Assembly: GCF_008011665.1 (NCBI RefSeq)
Contig: NZ_VOWJ01000021.1
Span: 1 to 64,000 of the forward strand
Direction of reading: 5' to 3'
DNA length: 64,000 bases
Origin: Campylobacter volucris
GTDB taxonomy: Bacteria; Campylobacterota; Campylobacteria; Campylobacterales; Campylobacteraceae
Shown here: positions 1-7,921 of the stretch, piece by piece
Numbering within the stretch: position 1 is the first letter of the stretch
Layout of the letters: each line of letters starts with the position of its first letter
The notes under the pieces: model-generated
Told to the model about the DNA's origin: nothing
The model's database searches: none
The model's input: only the letters and a program-made list of their open reading frames with translations
Position numbers and translations under genes: made by a program

Positions 1-2
1 TA

Positions 3-185
3 GGTCAAGCACTTATAAAAGCTAATAAAACTTGGTATAAGGGTGGATATATTAAACTATGGTTTGAGGTTAGGAAGATAAGAAATCAAAAGAAAATGGA
101 TAAAATAAAGATACTTCTTTTATCTAAGTATCTTTATTTCAGTTTCTGTTGCTATTATGTCTTTATTATAGCCACTGTTTCTTAG
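3..185 (+). CDS. C-terminal end of a capsule biosynthesis protein (partial)
   Basis: The reading frame enters from the left edge and stops at TAG 183-185. Its first residues (GQALIKANKTWYKGGY) match the last segment of the 380-residue protein at 4015-5157 almost exactly, in protein and in DNA. It is therefore the tail of another capsule transferase of that kind, carrying the LSYKLGQ-type terminal module. After about residue 30 the two diverge, and the frame here runs through the hairpin at 105-137 into the 3' end of the opposite-strand gene, so the natural end may have been changed by recombination or mutation. The catalytic part lies outside the window, so no function can be given. Confidence 0.7.
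   Translation, partial: GQALIKANKTWYKGGYIKLWFEVRKIRNQKKMDKIKILLLSKYLYFSFCCYYVFIIATVS
105..137. terminator. Hairpin between convergent genes, probable bidirectional terminator
   Basis: A perfect 12-bp inverted repeat (arms 105-116 and 126-137, loop of 9) lies where the partial + strand gene and the minus-strand methyltransferase converge. The stem is AT-rich (ATAAAGATACTT) and overlaps the last codons of the minus-strand gene. It can act in both directions; this is inferred from symmetry and position only. Confidence 0.6.
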
Positions 186-1295
186 ATATTTTATAATTTC
201 TTGTTCATATAATGGAGCAGCTATTATAATACAATCGATATTTTTTAAATTTTCTATGCAAGGTTGTATAATTTTTGCATTAGAAAATTGTAAAAATTTA
301 CCTTGTTTTCTTTCATCAAGATCAAAACATTTTTGTATTTTTTGTTTGTTTGTGTTTGATAAGAAATTTATTAAAGAATTTCCATGAGCTCCTGCACCAT
401 AAATAGCTATATTTTTATAATTTAAAAGCATCTCGTTTAATTTATTTATATGAAAGTCAAAATGGAAATTTTCATATAATTGAATTGGATATTTTGACTT
501 AGTAAATGTTTTCATTTTTTTAAAAAATAAACCCATATGCTGTTCTCTAAATGGATATATTTCATTAAATAGAGTAAAGCCAAAGATATTCATTGTATTT
601 ACTAGAGTATTTTTTTGATAGTACCCACAATGATCGTTAAAAAATTCATAAAATCTATTATGTTTTAGTATTTCTGTAAGATTTGGTACCTCGATGTAAA
701 TAATAGTATCGTTATTAGCTATTTTGCAAATATCTTGCAAGAAAATATAAGGTTTATCTATATGTTCTAATAGATGTCTAAAAATAATAAAATCTATATC
801 ATATTTTAATTTATTTTTTATAAGATTATAATCAAAGAAATTTTGTATATGAAATATATTATCGATTCCTTTTATTTCTAGTGATACTATAGATGGATCT
901 ATTGTGTAGTATGTATCAGCATTTATTGCTAAAGATGCAGCTAAATCTCCGCTACCAGGAGCTATTTCTAAATAATTTTTTTTATTGAAAAATAATATCT
1001 TATCTCTTAAATTTTTTATAATGTCACTCATTGAGTTAGATACAATTTTTCTTGAAAAATAGTTATTTGAAGAGTATTCTTTTTTGATCAATTCGAAGTT
1101 AAAATTTTTATTATAAATATATCCACAATTTTTGCACTGAATTAAGGTTATATCTGTAATCCTCCCCCCCCCCATATTATTTATATTTAGAGCTTCTTCA
1201 TAAGATATATCATTTAATTTTCCTGAAGATACACAGCATTTACTATTAAATAAAATATTTTCATTGTGAAAATTATTGCATAATGGACAATTCAT
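120..1295 (-). CDS. Phase-variable SAM-dependent C-methyltransferase-like protein of the capsule locus
   Basis: The 391-residue protein has an N-terminal Cys pair region (CPLC near residue 3, CKNCGY near residue 54) like the zinc-binding domain of sugar C-methyltransferases. A class I SAM methyltransferase core follows (YLEIAPGSGDLAA near 108, FRHLLEHIDKP near 172). A C-terminal Rossmann-like segment (IAIYGAGAHG near 297) matches the third domain of that family. By family it would methylate a nucleotide-activated sugar; the substrate is unknown. A run of ten C on the + strand (ten G on the coding strand) lies near codon 43 and is in frame here, so the gene is on. The ribosome site AAAGGAAT precedes ATG 1295. 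It is the only minus-strand gene among + strand capsule genes, with 64 bases to the next start, which suggests a mobile cassette. Confidence 0.75.
   Translation of the reverse strand: MNCPLCNNFHNENILFNSKCCVSSGKLNDISYEEALNINNMGGGRITDITLIQCKNCGYIYNKNFNFELIKKEYSSNNYFSRKIVSNSMSDIIKNLRDKILFFNKKNYLEIAPGSGDLAASLAINADTYYTIDPSIVSLEIKGIDNIFHIQNFFDYNLIKNKLKYDIDFIIFRHLLEHIDKPYIFLQDICKIANNDTIIYIEVPNLTEILKHNRFYEFFNDHCGYYQKNTLVNTMNIFGFTLFNEIYPFREQHMGLFFKKMKTFTKSKYPIQLYENFHFDFHINKLNEMLLNYKNIAIYGAGAHGNSLINFLSNTNKQKIQKCFDLDERKQGKFLQFSNAKIIQPCIENLKNIDCIIIAAPLYEQEIIKYLRNSGYNKDIIATETEIKILR
1164..1173 (-). repeat. Homopolymeric tract C10 (G10 on coding strand), phase-variation switch
   Basis: Ten consecutive C on the + strand sit inside the 5' part of the methyltransferase at 120-1295. 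The frame is open at ten, encoding Met-Gly-Gly-Gly-Arg. In Campylobacter, G/C tracts of this length change by slipped-strand mispairing and switch genes on and off. Confidence 0.85.
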
Positions 1296-1359
1296 TTTTA
1301 ATTCCTTTTAATATTTATTTAGTTATTATACTTAAAAATAATAAAATATGGAATTTATT

Positions 1360-1755
1360 GTGAAACAAATCATAATTGATTTAGATGGAACTTTAACTAT
1401 TGATAGCAAATGTGATTATGAAGATAAACCGATCAATACAAAAGTACTTAAGCAGATTAGGTATTATAAAGATTTGGGATTTAAAATTGTGATCTTTACT
1501 AGTAGAAATATGAGAACTTATAAGGGTGATGTTAAAAAAATACAAACTTATACTTTGCCAATTATAATAGACTGGTTAAAAAAAAATGATGTACCTTATG
1601 ATGATATTATCATAGGAAAGCCTTGGTGTGGATTTGATGGTTTTTATGTTGACGATAAAGCCATTAGACCTTCGGAATTTGTAAAAAAAACCTATGATGA
1701 AATTTTAGAGATTTTAAAAACAGAAAATCCTCATAAAGATGGAGGAAATAGATGA
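1360..1755 (+). CDS. HAD-family phosphatase of the capsule locus
   Basis: This is a small HAD hydrolase with motif I IIDLDGTLT at its start, motif II FTSRNM, and a GKPWCGFDGFYVDDKAIRP segment carrying the motif III/IV region with adjacent Asp residues. It belongs to the compact 130-residue family found in capsule clusters (C. jejuni Cj1435-like), whose members remove phosphate from small metabolites; the substrate here is not known. An ATG at 1348 is possible, but GTG at 1360 gives the usual family start (MKQIIIDLDGT) with GGA just upstream, so I prefer it. The stop overlaps the ATG of the next gene (ATGA), so it is translationally coupled to the nucleotidyltransferase-kinase. Confidence 0.75.
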   Translation: MKQIIIDLDGTLTIDSKCDYEDKPINTKVLKQIRYYKDLGFKIVIFTSRNMRTYKGDVKKIQTYTLPIIIDWLKKNDVPYDDIIIGKPWCGFDGFYVDDKAIRPSEFVKKTYDEILEILKTENPHKDGGNR

Positions 1756-3305
1756 TTATTATTATGTCTGCAGCTTATTGTTCTCCTGATTTTGAATTAG
1801 AATTTGGTAAAATTCCTCCAACTTTTTTACCATTAGGAAATAGAAGATTATATGAATATCAGATTAATTTATTTAAAAATATAGATGATAGTATCATAAT
1901 TGCTCTACCAAAAAGTTTCAAAATTAGCAAATATGATTTTCAAAAAATTACTAGCTTTGGAGTTAAAATACTTTATATACCAGATAGTCTATCTTTAGGA
2001 GAAGCCTTGGTTTATGCAATAAATATGAATTCTCCAATAAATGAAACTTTATATATATTTCATGGGGATTCATATTTTGAGCATATAAGTTTTAATAAAA
2101 ATTCACTTACAGTTACAAAAGTTAGAGAAAACTATAAGTGGGCTTATTTGTTTGATGGTGAAAATTTAAATTATAGCATCAAGAATAATATAGACATAGA
2201 TAATGAATTAATATTATCTGGCTTCATGAATATTGAAAATCCGTATATTTTAGTAAAGTGTATAATAGAAAGTAATTACTCATTTATTGAAGCTTTAAAG
2301 CAATATTCTATCTTTTGTCCTTTTGAAATTTTAATTAATTATAGCTGGCTGGACTTTGGTTTAATAACTAATTATTTTCATTCAAAAAAAGCAATTAGTT
2401 CTCAAAGATGTTTTAATAAATTAAAATTTTGTAACGATGGATATATAATTAAAACTTCAAAATGGGATAAAAAAATACAATCTGAAATTAATTGGTTTTT
2501 AAATTTTCCAAAAGAATTAGATATATATATACCTAAATTTAAAGAGCAATCAAATCAATCGTATAAAATTGAATATTTATACAATAATACATTATCAGAA
2601 TTGTTTGTATTTGGTAGTTTACCATCGTATGTTTGGGAAAATATATTTAAATCTTTAAAATTTTTTTTAGATAAATTACATCGGTATAAAAATATTGATA
2701 CAAATATATGTTTTGACTATAAAAATAAAACATTAGAAAGATTAAAATTCTTAAATGATGATAGTTTTTTTAATGATTTAATAAATAAAAAGTATTGCTA
2801 TAATGAAAAAAATCCTATATCGTTAAAAGATATATTAAATGATATAAATTTATATCTTGTTGATAATAAAGAATATTCTATTATTCATGGCGATTTTTGT
2901 TTTAGTAATATAATGTTTGATTTTAGATCAGGTTTTATAAAAGTTTTTGATCCAAGGGGTATGGATTTTAAAGAAAATATAACAATATATGGTGATATGC
3001 ATTATGATTATGCAAAATTAGTTCATTGTGTTTTTGGAATGTATGATTTTATAATATCTGGCTTTTATACTTGCAAAATAAAAGACAATAAGATCTATTT
3101 TGTAATAGATATGCCAAATGAGATTTATAACATTCAAAGAAAATTTACAGAAATTTTTCAGTTAAATAAAAATATTTTTGCTATCACTTTGCATCTTTTT
3201 TTATCCATGTTGCCTTTGCATCATGATAGCAAAGAAAGACAAAAAGCATTGTTTGCAAATATTTTTAGGTTATACTTTTTATTTAAAGAAGAAGGTTTAT
3301 TGTGA
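1752..3305 (+). CDS. Putative bifunctional nucleotidyltransferase / small-molecule kinase, capsule locus
   Basis: The 517-residue protein appears to have two parts. The N-terminal 220 residues resemble a sugar-type nucleotidyltransferase fold (MSAAYCSPDFELEFGK, FLPLGNRRLYEYQ, IFHGDSYFEH), but the usual GxGxR signature is degenerate. The C-terminal part carries the aminoglycoside/choline kinase signature HGDFCFSNIMFD at residues 379-390, followed by FDPRG near 401 as the metal-binding Asp motif. This resembles a fused LicC/LicA arrangement, in which a small alcohol is phosphorylated and activated. The substrate cannot be told from sequence. It overlaps the HAD gene before it and the nucleotidyltransferase after it, so the three act as one cassette. 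Confidence 0.6.
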   Translation: MIIIMSAAYCSPDFELEFGKIPPTFLPLGNRRLYEYQINLFKNIDDSIIIALPKSFKISKYDFQKITSFGVKILYIPDSLSLGEALVYAINMNSPINETLYIFHGDSYFEHISFNKNSLTVTKVRENYKWAYLFDGENLNYSIKNNIDIDNELILSGFMNIENPYILVKCIIESNYSFIEALKQYSIFCPFEILINYSWLDFGLITNYFHSKKAISSQRCFNKLKFCNDGYIIKTSKWDKKIQSEINWFLNFPKELDIYIPKFKEQSNQSYKIEYLYNNTLSELFVFGSLPSYVWENIFKSLKFFLDKLHRYKNIDTNICFDYKNKTLERLKFLNDDSFFNDLINKKYCYNEKNPISLKDILNDINLYLVDNKEYSIIHGDFCFSNIMFDFRSGFIKVFDPRGMDFKENITIYGDMHYDYAKLVHCVFGMYDFIISGFYTCKIKDNKIYFVIDMPNEIYNIQRKFTEIFQLNKNIFAITLHLFLSMLPLHHDSKERQKALFANIFRLYFLFKEEGLL

Positions 3306-4018
3306 TAATTGTTTTTCCTATGGCAGGGCTTAGTTTGAGATTTTTTAAAGCTGGATATAAAAAACCTAAATATATGCTAGATGTAATGCAAAATTCCGTT
3401 TTTTATCATGCTGTTATTGGATTTAAAGAGTATTTTAACGAGTGCACTTTTTTATTTATTTATAGAGATATTTTTGAAACTAGAAAATTTATTGAAAATG
3501 AATGTAAAAAAATGCAAATAAAAAATGTAATTTTTATTGAATTAGATAAAGAAACTCAAGGTCAAGCACATACTGTGATGCTTGGATTAGAAAAAGCAAA
3601 AATTAGTGATAATGAAAGTATTTTGATTTTTAATATAGATACTTTTAGAATTAATTATAAATTGCCAAATTTTGATTACGATTATATTGATGGTTATTTA
3701 GAAGTATTTAAAGCAGATGGAGAACATTGGTCTTTTATTTTACCAGGTGATGATAATAATGTTTTAAAAACAACTGAAAAAGAAAGAATATCTAATTTTT
3801 GTAGCAGCGGATTGTATTATTTTAAAAGAACAAAAGATTTTAAAGATATATTTTATATGATAAGGAAAAATAATATTTTGATAAAAAATGAATTTTATAT
3901 TGCTCCTATGTATAATTATTTAATACAAAAAGGTAAAATTATAAAATATTATGAAATAAATATAGATGAAATTATATTCTGCGGGACTCCCGAAGAATTT
4001 AGGAATATTAAATTATGA
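3302..4018 (+). CDS. Nucleotidyltransferase-family protein, capsule locus
   Basis: The 238-residue protein starts at GTG 3302, with GAAGG upstream and overlap with the previous stop. The N-terminal signature FPMAGLSLRFFKAGYKKPK is the NTP-binding loop of sugar-phosphate nucleotidyltransferases, and LIFNIDTF near residue 110 is the probable metal-binding Asp segment. It would join NTP to a phosphorylated precursor made by the neighbours. With the preceding HAD phosphatase and NTase-kinase it forms a compact three-gene module that may supply an activated capsule substituent; that role is inference. The stop overlaps the start of the next gene (ATGA). Confidence 0.65.
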   Translation: MIIVFPMAGLSLRFFKAGYKKPKYMLDVMQNSVFYHAVIGFKEYFNECTFLFIYRDIFETRKFIENECKKMQIKNVIFIELDKETQGQAHTVMLGLEKAKISDNESILIFNIDTFRINYKLPNFDYDYIDGYLEVFKADGEHWSFILPGDDNNVLKTTEKERISNFCSSGLYYFKRTKDFKDIFYMIRKNNILIKNEFYIAPMYNYLIQKGKIIKYYEINIDEIIFCGTPEEFRNIKL

Positions 4019-5157
4019 AAAAAATAGCAATTCAATTGTATGGTCATATGAGAACTTATAAATACACATATGAAAATTTTTTTAAGTATATCATATTTCC
4101 TAATATAAATGATGGTTATGCTGTGGATATTTTTATACATACTTGGGAGCAGTTTAATAGATATAAATCTTGTTGGTATGATCATAATTTAGCATTTCCA
4201 ACTTTAAATAATAAATTATTAACAGAAAATGATATAGATGAAATTAAAGATATATATAAGCCGGTTTGTTTTTTGTTAGAGGAGCTTGGAGAGAATGTTA
4301 ATGGTCAATCTATTTCTTTAGATAGGGTAGCTAATTTGCGTTTAGAATATGAAAATTATAATAAAATTAAATATGACTATATATTTACAACCAGACCAGA
4401 CATATTGTTTTATAGAAAGATTAGGATAAAACATTATTTAGATTTATATGAGAATGAAGTTGAATTAAAAGGTACATTGCCAAATAAATTTTTGTTTTCT
4501 AGTACTATATTATTCCGTTTAGGTGTTATAGATGGTAGATATGCTAATGAAGGTGATTTGGTATTTTTTTCAAATTTTGATGCAAGATGGTCAGATATTT
4601 TTAGAGGAAATATTCCTAGGATCTTTATGTGTGCTTATGGTGATGATTTTATAATGCTTAGAGAAAATATGTTAAACGAAGAGTATCTTATTCCACCAAA
4701 ACAAAGACAAATTAAAATTTTGGAAGATTATTTTTTGAAAGAAAATAAGATGTGTAATAGAAATTTGCTTTCTTTCCAAACCAAACACGGCACAGCTAAA
4801 TCTAGAATTCAAAACCAACTCTCCTATAAACTAGGTCAAACTTTAATAATAAATTCAAAAAGTATATTTGGCATACTATGTATGCCAATATATATAATAT
4901 CAACTATAATAAATCATAATCAAGAACAAAAAATATATAAAGCAAAAATAAAAAAAGATCCATCTTTAAAATTACCTCCATTAGAATCTTATCCTGATTA
5001 TAAAGAAGCTATTAAACTTAAAAATCATCTTTCTTATAAATTAGGACAAGCTTTAATAAAAGCTAATAAAACTTGGTATAAAGGTGGATATGTTAAATTG
5101 TGGTTTGAGATTGGGAGATTGAAGAGGGAATTTAAGAAAAAAATAAACTTTATTTGA
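4015..5157 (+). CDS. Putative capsule transferase with two C-terminal LSYKLGQ modules
   Basis: The first 240 residues form a domain beginning IAIQLYGHMRTYKYT, with DIFIHTWEQ near 43 and DYIFTTRPDILFYRK near 120. This pattern recurs in capsule and lipooligosaccharide loci and is generally annotated as a glycosyltransferase; the RPD segment could be a metal- or donor-binding motif. The last 120 residues contain two copies of a repeated module (NQLSYKLGQTLIINSKSIFG and NHLSYKLGQALIKANKTWYK) joined by a proline-rich linker (LPPLESYPDYKEA). The same module occurs in three other proteins of this window. The start overlaps the previous gene. The final 80 bases closely match the left end of the window. 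Confidence 0.6.
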   Translation: MKKIAIQLYGHMRTYKYTYENFFKYIIFPNINDGYAVDIFIHTWEQFNRYKSCWYDHNLAFPTLNNKLLTENDIDEIKDIYKPVCFLLEELGENVNGQSISLDRVANLRLEYENYNKIKYDYIFTTRPDILFYRKIRIKHYLDLYENEVELKGTLPNKFLFSSTILFRLGVIDGRYANEGDLVFFSNFDARWSDIFRGNIPRIFMCAYGDDFIMLRENMLNEEYLIPPKQRQIKILEDYFLKENKMCNRNLLSFQTKHGTAKSRIQNQLSYKLGQTLIINSKSIFGILCMPIYIISTIINHNQEQKIYKAKIKKDPSLKLPPLESYPDYKEAIKLKNHLSYKLGQALIKANKTWYKGGYVKLWFEIGRLKREFKKKINFI

Positions 5158-5200
5158 TGAAAGTATTGTATAATCCATTCTTTATAAAAAAGGAAACTAA

Positions 5201-7045
5201 ATGCTAAATCCACATAGCGCAACAAGTAGAATCAAAAATCAATTAGCTTACAAGTTAGGTTCATGTGTAATAGAACATAATGCCAATGGCGGGGGGGGGT
5301 ATTTAAGCTTAATATATAAATTATATAAAATAAAAAAAGAAAACTTTAAAGAAAAAAAACTATATAAACAAACTATAAAAATATTTCCAAATCTTATATA
5401 TCCTGATATAAAAACATTAAACGATTATAATGATAGCATAAGAATTAAATTTCATCTTTCTTATATGCTAGGACAAACTTTAATACAAGCTGATAAAAAC
5501 AAATTTAAAGGTGGATATTTTGCTTTATTTAAAGATATAAAGCAAACTAAAAAAGATTATAAAATAATAAAAACATTATTAAGTGATTTCAATGTTGTAT
5601 CTCCTAGTATGTGCAATGCAATAGCAGATAATAAAAAAATTTTTATTAAAAACCTTAATAAAATAAATAATATTATTCAAACTCATAAAAACTATCAAGC
5701 TATAATAGATAATATCTTTCATAATTTTGACTATGTATTAAAACATTTAGATTTAATACAAGAATGGCTATTATCAGATGATTTTTATCAAAAATATAAA
5801 AAAGAAAATCATCCTTATCCTTCATTGCTTGATCCTAAAAAATTAAATGACGAAAATGAAGAGATTAATTATAATAATATATCAGCTGAACTTGCTTGGG
5901 AAATGAATTTGCCTTTGCCGGAGAATTATGGGTTTGTATTTTTAGTGATACATGGAGCAGGAACTAGTGCTGCAACCTATTATTTTAGACTCTGTCAAGT
6001 TACTTTAAATCGTCATTATGGAGATCCCCTATATCAATTTTTAGATTCTTATAAAATGCTAGTAAATAATAAAAATACATTTAATGCAATTATATTAGCC
6101 GGAAGAGATTATGGTCATAAAAAAGAAATCGCAAAATTTTATTCGTTGATTCAAAAAATAGTTCCTGCGGTTTGTTTCATTAGAGATCCCATTTCTGTTT
6201 TAAAACCTATTTTAAATCATTTTGGAAGATTAGATTTTTCCATAATCAAGAAAGAAATCCCTGTGTTTTTTCCATACGACAAGCTTTTAAATATTAAAAT
6301 AGATTATTGTTACAAAGACAAAGATGGAAATCCAAATATAGAAATTTTAGATGCATATTCTAGAGATTATGATAATTATAATATTTTAAATGAAAGGATA
6401 AAGAAAATAAAGATTTCCAAGATATATTACATAACTATGGATGAAATCTTGCCGAATAGAGCTTTTGATACCTTTGAAAGTTTATCAAATAAGTTAAATT
6501 TTTTCTCTCCAAATAAAAAAGATAAAAATAATTTTTTAAATTTTTCTAATGCTTCTAATGATCATGCTGATCATTATTTTTTTCCGAAAGAGTTTTATTA
6601 TATTTTGGAAAATCAACATAAGATTGTTTTTTATGTTGAAAAAGATTATAGTAGAAAAAATTATATCAATTGTATTGAAGAATTTCTTGATACATCATTC
6701 TTTTTAGATAAAAGAATCTCTGTCAATATTCAAGAAGAAGAATTAAATTTTTTAAGAAAAAATAAAAAACTTTGGGAAGATATTGTTCAATATTTTAAAG
6801 AATACTTTATTTTATTAGAAAAATTTTATATAAATGAAAGAATAAAGTTAAAGGTAGAAAAAGATATATTGCTATATTTAAAAAATAATTCAGATGTTTT
6901 GTTAAGATATAAAAATAAATTTGATGAAGATTTAGAGCATGTTAAACAACACCGTCCAGACATCGTAGCTTCATGGAGGTATTATCAAGAATTTGAAAAA
7001 ATGTGTGAAGAGCTAGATGGTAAAGATAAAATAGAACAAGAATAA
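5201..7045 (+). CDS. DUF2972 protein, probable MeOPN transferase (Cj1421/Cj1422-like), phase-variable, on
   Basis: The 614-residue protein begins with two capsule modules (IKNQLAYKLGSCVIEHNA near 11, FHLSYMLGQTLIQADKN near 84). From about 225 to 430 it has the DUF2972 core (AELAWEMNLPLPENYGFVFL, HGAGTSAATYYFRLC, GRDYGHKKEIA, CFIRDPISVLKPILNH). C. jejuni Cj1421 and Cj1422 have this architecture and attach O-methyl phosphoramidate to capsule sugars. A G9 tract near codon 31 encodes the Gly run NGGGGY and is in frame, so the gene is on. It lies directly upstream of the MeOPN synthesis genes, as in C. jejuni. The ribosome site is AAGGAAA before ATG 5201. The acceptor sugar is unknown. Confidence 0.75.
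   Translation: MLNPHSATSRIKNQLAYKLGSCVIEHNANGGGGYLSLIYKLYKIKKENFKEKKLYKQTIKIFPNLIYPDIKTLNDYNDSIRIKFHLSYMLGQTLIQADKNKFKGGYFALFKDIKQTKKDYKIIKTLLSDFNVVSPSMCNAIADNKKIFIKNLNKINNIIQTHKNYQAIIDNIFHNFDYVLKHLDLIQEWLLSDDFYQKYKKENHPYPSLLDPKKLNDENEEINYNNISAELAWEMNLPLPENYGFVFLVIHGAGTSAATYYFRLCQVTLNRHYGDPLYQFLDSYKMLVNNKNTFNAIILAGRDYGHKKEIAKFYSLIQKIVPAVCFIRDPISVLKPILNHFGRLDFSIIKKEIPVFFPYDKLLNIKIDYCYKDKDGNPNIEILDAYSRDYDNYNILNERIKKIKISKIYYITMDEILPNRAFDTFESLSNKLNFFSPNKKDKNNFLNFSNASNDHADHYFFPKEFYYILENQHKIVFYVEKDYSRKNYINCIEEFLDTSFFLDKRISVNIQEEELNFLRKNKKLWEDIVQYFKEYFILLEKFYINERIKLKVEKDILLYLKNNSDVLLRYKNKFDEDLEHVKQHRPDIVASWRYYQEFEKMCEELDGKDKIEQE
5291..5299 (+). repeat. Homopolymeric tract G9, phase-variation switch (on)
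   Basis: Nine G lie inside the first LAYKLG module of the DUF2972 transferase. At nine the 614-codon frame is open. The equivalent position carries a G tract in C. jejuni Cj1421/Cj1422. Confidence 0.85.
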
Positions 7046-7067
7046 ATAAAAAATAAAATAAAAATAT

Positions 7068-7073
7068 TATAAT
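7068..7073 (+). promoter_or_regulatory. Probable -10 box of the MeOPN synthesis operon
   Basis: TATAAT lies in a 53-base AT-rich gap, about 26 bases before the start codon at 7099, which also has a strong ribosome site (AAAGGAG). Campylobacter sigma-70 promoters are recognised mainly by the -10 box. It would drive 7099 to kpsS. Confidence 0.5.
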
Positions 7074-7098
7074 TGTAAATAATTTTCAAAGGAGTTTC

Positions 7099-7865
7099 AT
7101 GAAACAAGGTGATTTTAGCGAAGTTGCAAAACATTATCATAATAGACCTGCATATTCAAGTATGCTTATAGAAAAACTTATAAAATGCGTAAATGATAAA
7201 AACAAACCTATCTTAGATGTAGTAGAAGTTGGAGCTGGTACAGGTAAGCTAACTAAAATGCTAGCTGATGATTTTAATCTAAATATAAATGCCATTGAGC
7301 CAAATGATAACATGAGAGAAGAAGGTATAAAATTTACTCAAAATTCTAAAAATATTATTTGGCACAAAGGAAGTGGAGAAGAAACAAATATGCCTAGTGC
7401 TAGTGCTGATTGGGTTATTATGGCTAGTTCTTTTCATTGGACTGATCCTAAAAAATCTTTACCCGAATTTGCAAGAGTGTTAAATGGGGGGGGTATTTCA
7501 CTGCTATATGGAATCCACGCCATATAATTAAAGGTTCTGTGTTTTATGAAATTGAAGAGGAAATTAAGAATATTATACCAGAGCTTAATCGTGTGAGCAG
7601 TGGTACTCAAAATGTTAAAAAATGGGAAGAAACCTTAGTAAGCACAGGAGATTTCAAAGATTGCTTTTTTATGGAATGTGATTATTTTGAGCTTATGGAT
7701 AAAGAAAGATATCTTGGGGCTTGGCATTCTGTAAATGATATTCAAGCACAAGCTGGAAAAGAAAGATGGGAAGAAATTTTAAAAATGATAGAAAATAAAA
7801 TTTCTTCTATGGATATTATAAAAATACCTTATAAAATTCGTGCATGGACGGTTAAAAAGGCATAA
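7099..7865 (+). CDS. MeOPN-pathway methyltransferase (Cj1420-like), phase-off by frameshift
   Basis: Two adjacent reading frames (7099-7527 and 7539-7865) are the halves of one class I SAM methyltransferase. The first has the SAM loop VEVGAGTGKLTKML and AIEPNDNMRE; the second continues the same fold to the end. The break falls in a G8 tract at 7486-7493. One more G would join the frames and give a protein ending in IRAWTVKKA, close to the end of its neighbour at 7922-8695 (TRAWGAKKI). C. jejuni Cj1420 is a phase-variable methyltransferase at the same place and, with Cj1419, is implicated in methylating the phosphoramidate. In this sequence the full protein would not be made; only a 142-residue truncated product is readable. 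Confidence 0.85.
7486..7493 (+). repeat. Homopolymeric tract G8, phase-variation switch (off)
   Basis: Eight G put the upstream frame out of register with the downstream part of the methyltransferase gene. A nine-G variant restores one open frame across 7099-7865. Confidence 0.9.
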
Positions 7866-7921
7866 AATCAATATCCTTTGACTTTTTAGGCTTGTTGCTT
7901 TTAAAAAGTTAAAGGATAAAA

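Noticed and set aside
7539-7865. Separate 108-residue gene
   Set aside because: It is the out-of-frame second half of the methyltransferase split at the G8 tract and has no ribosome site of its own.
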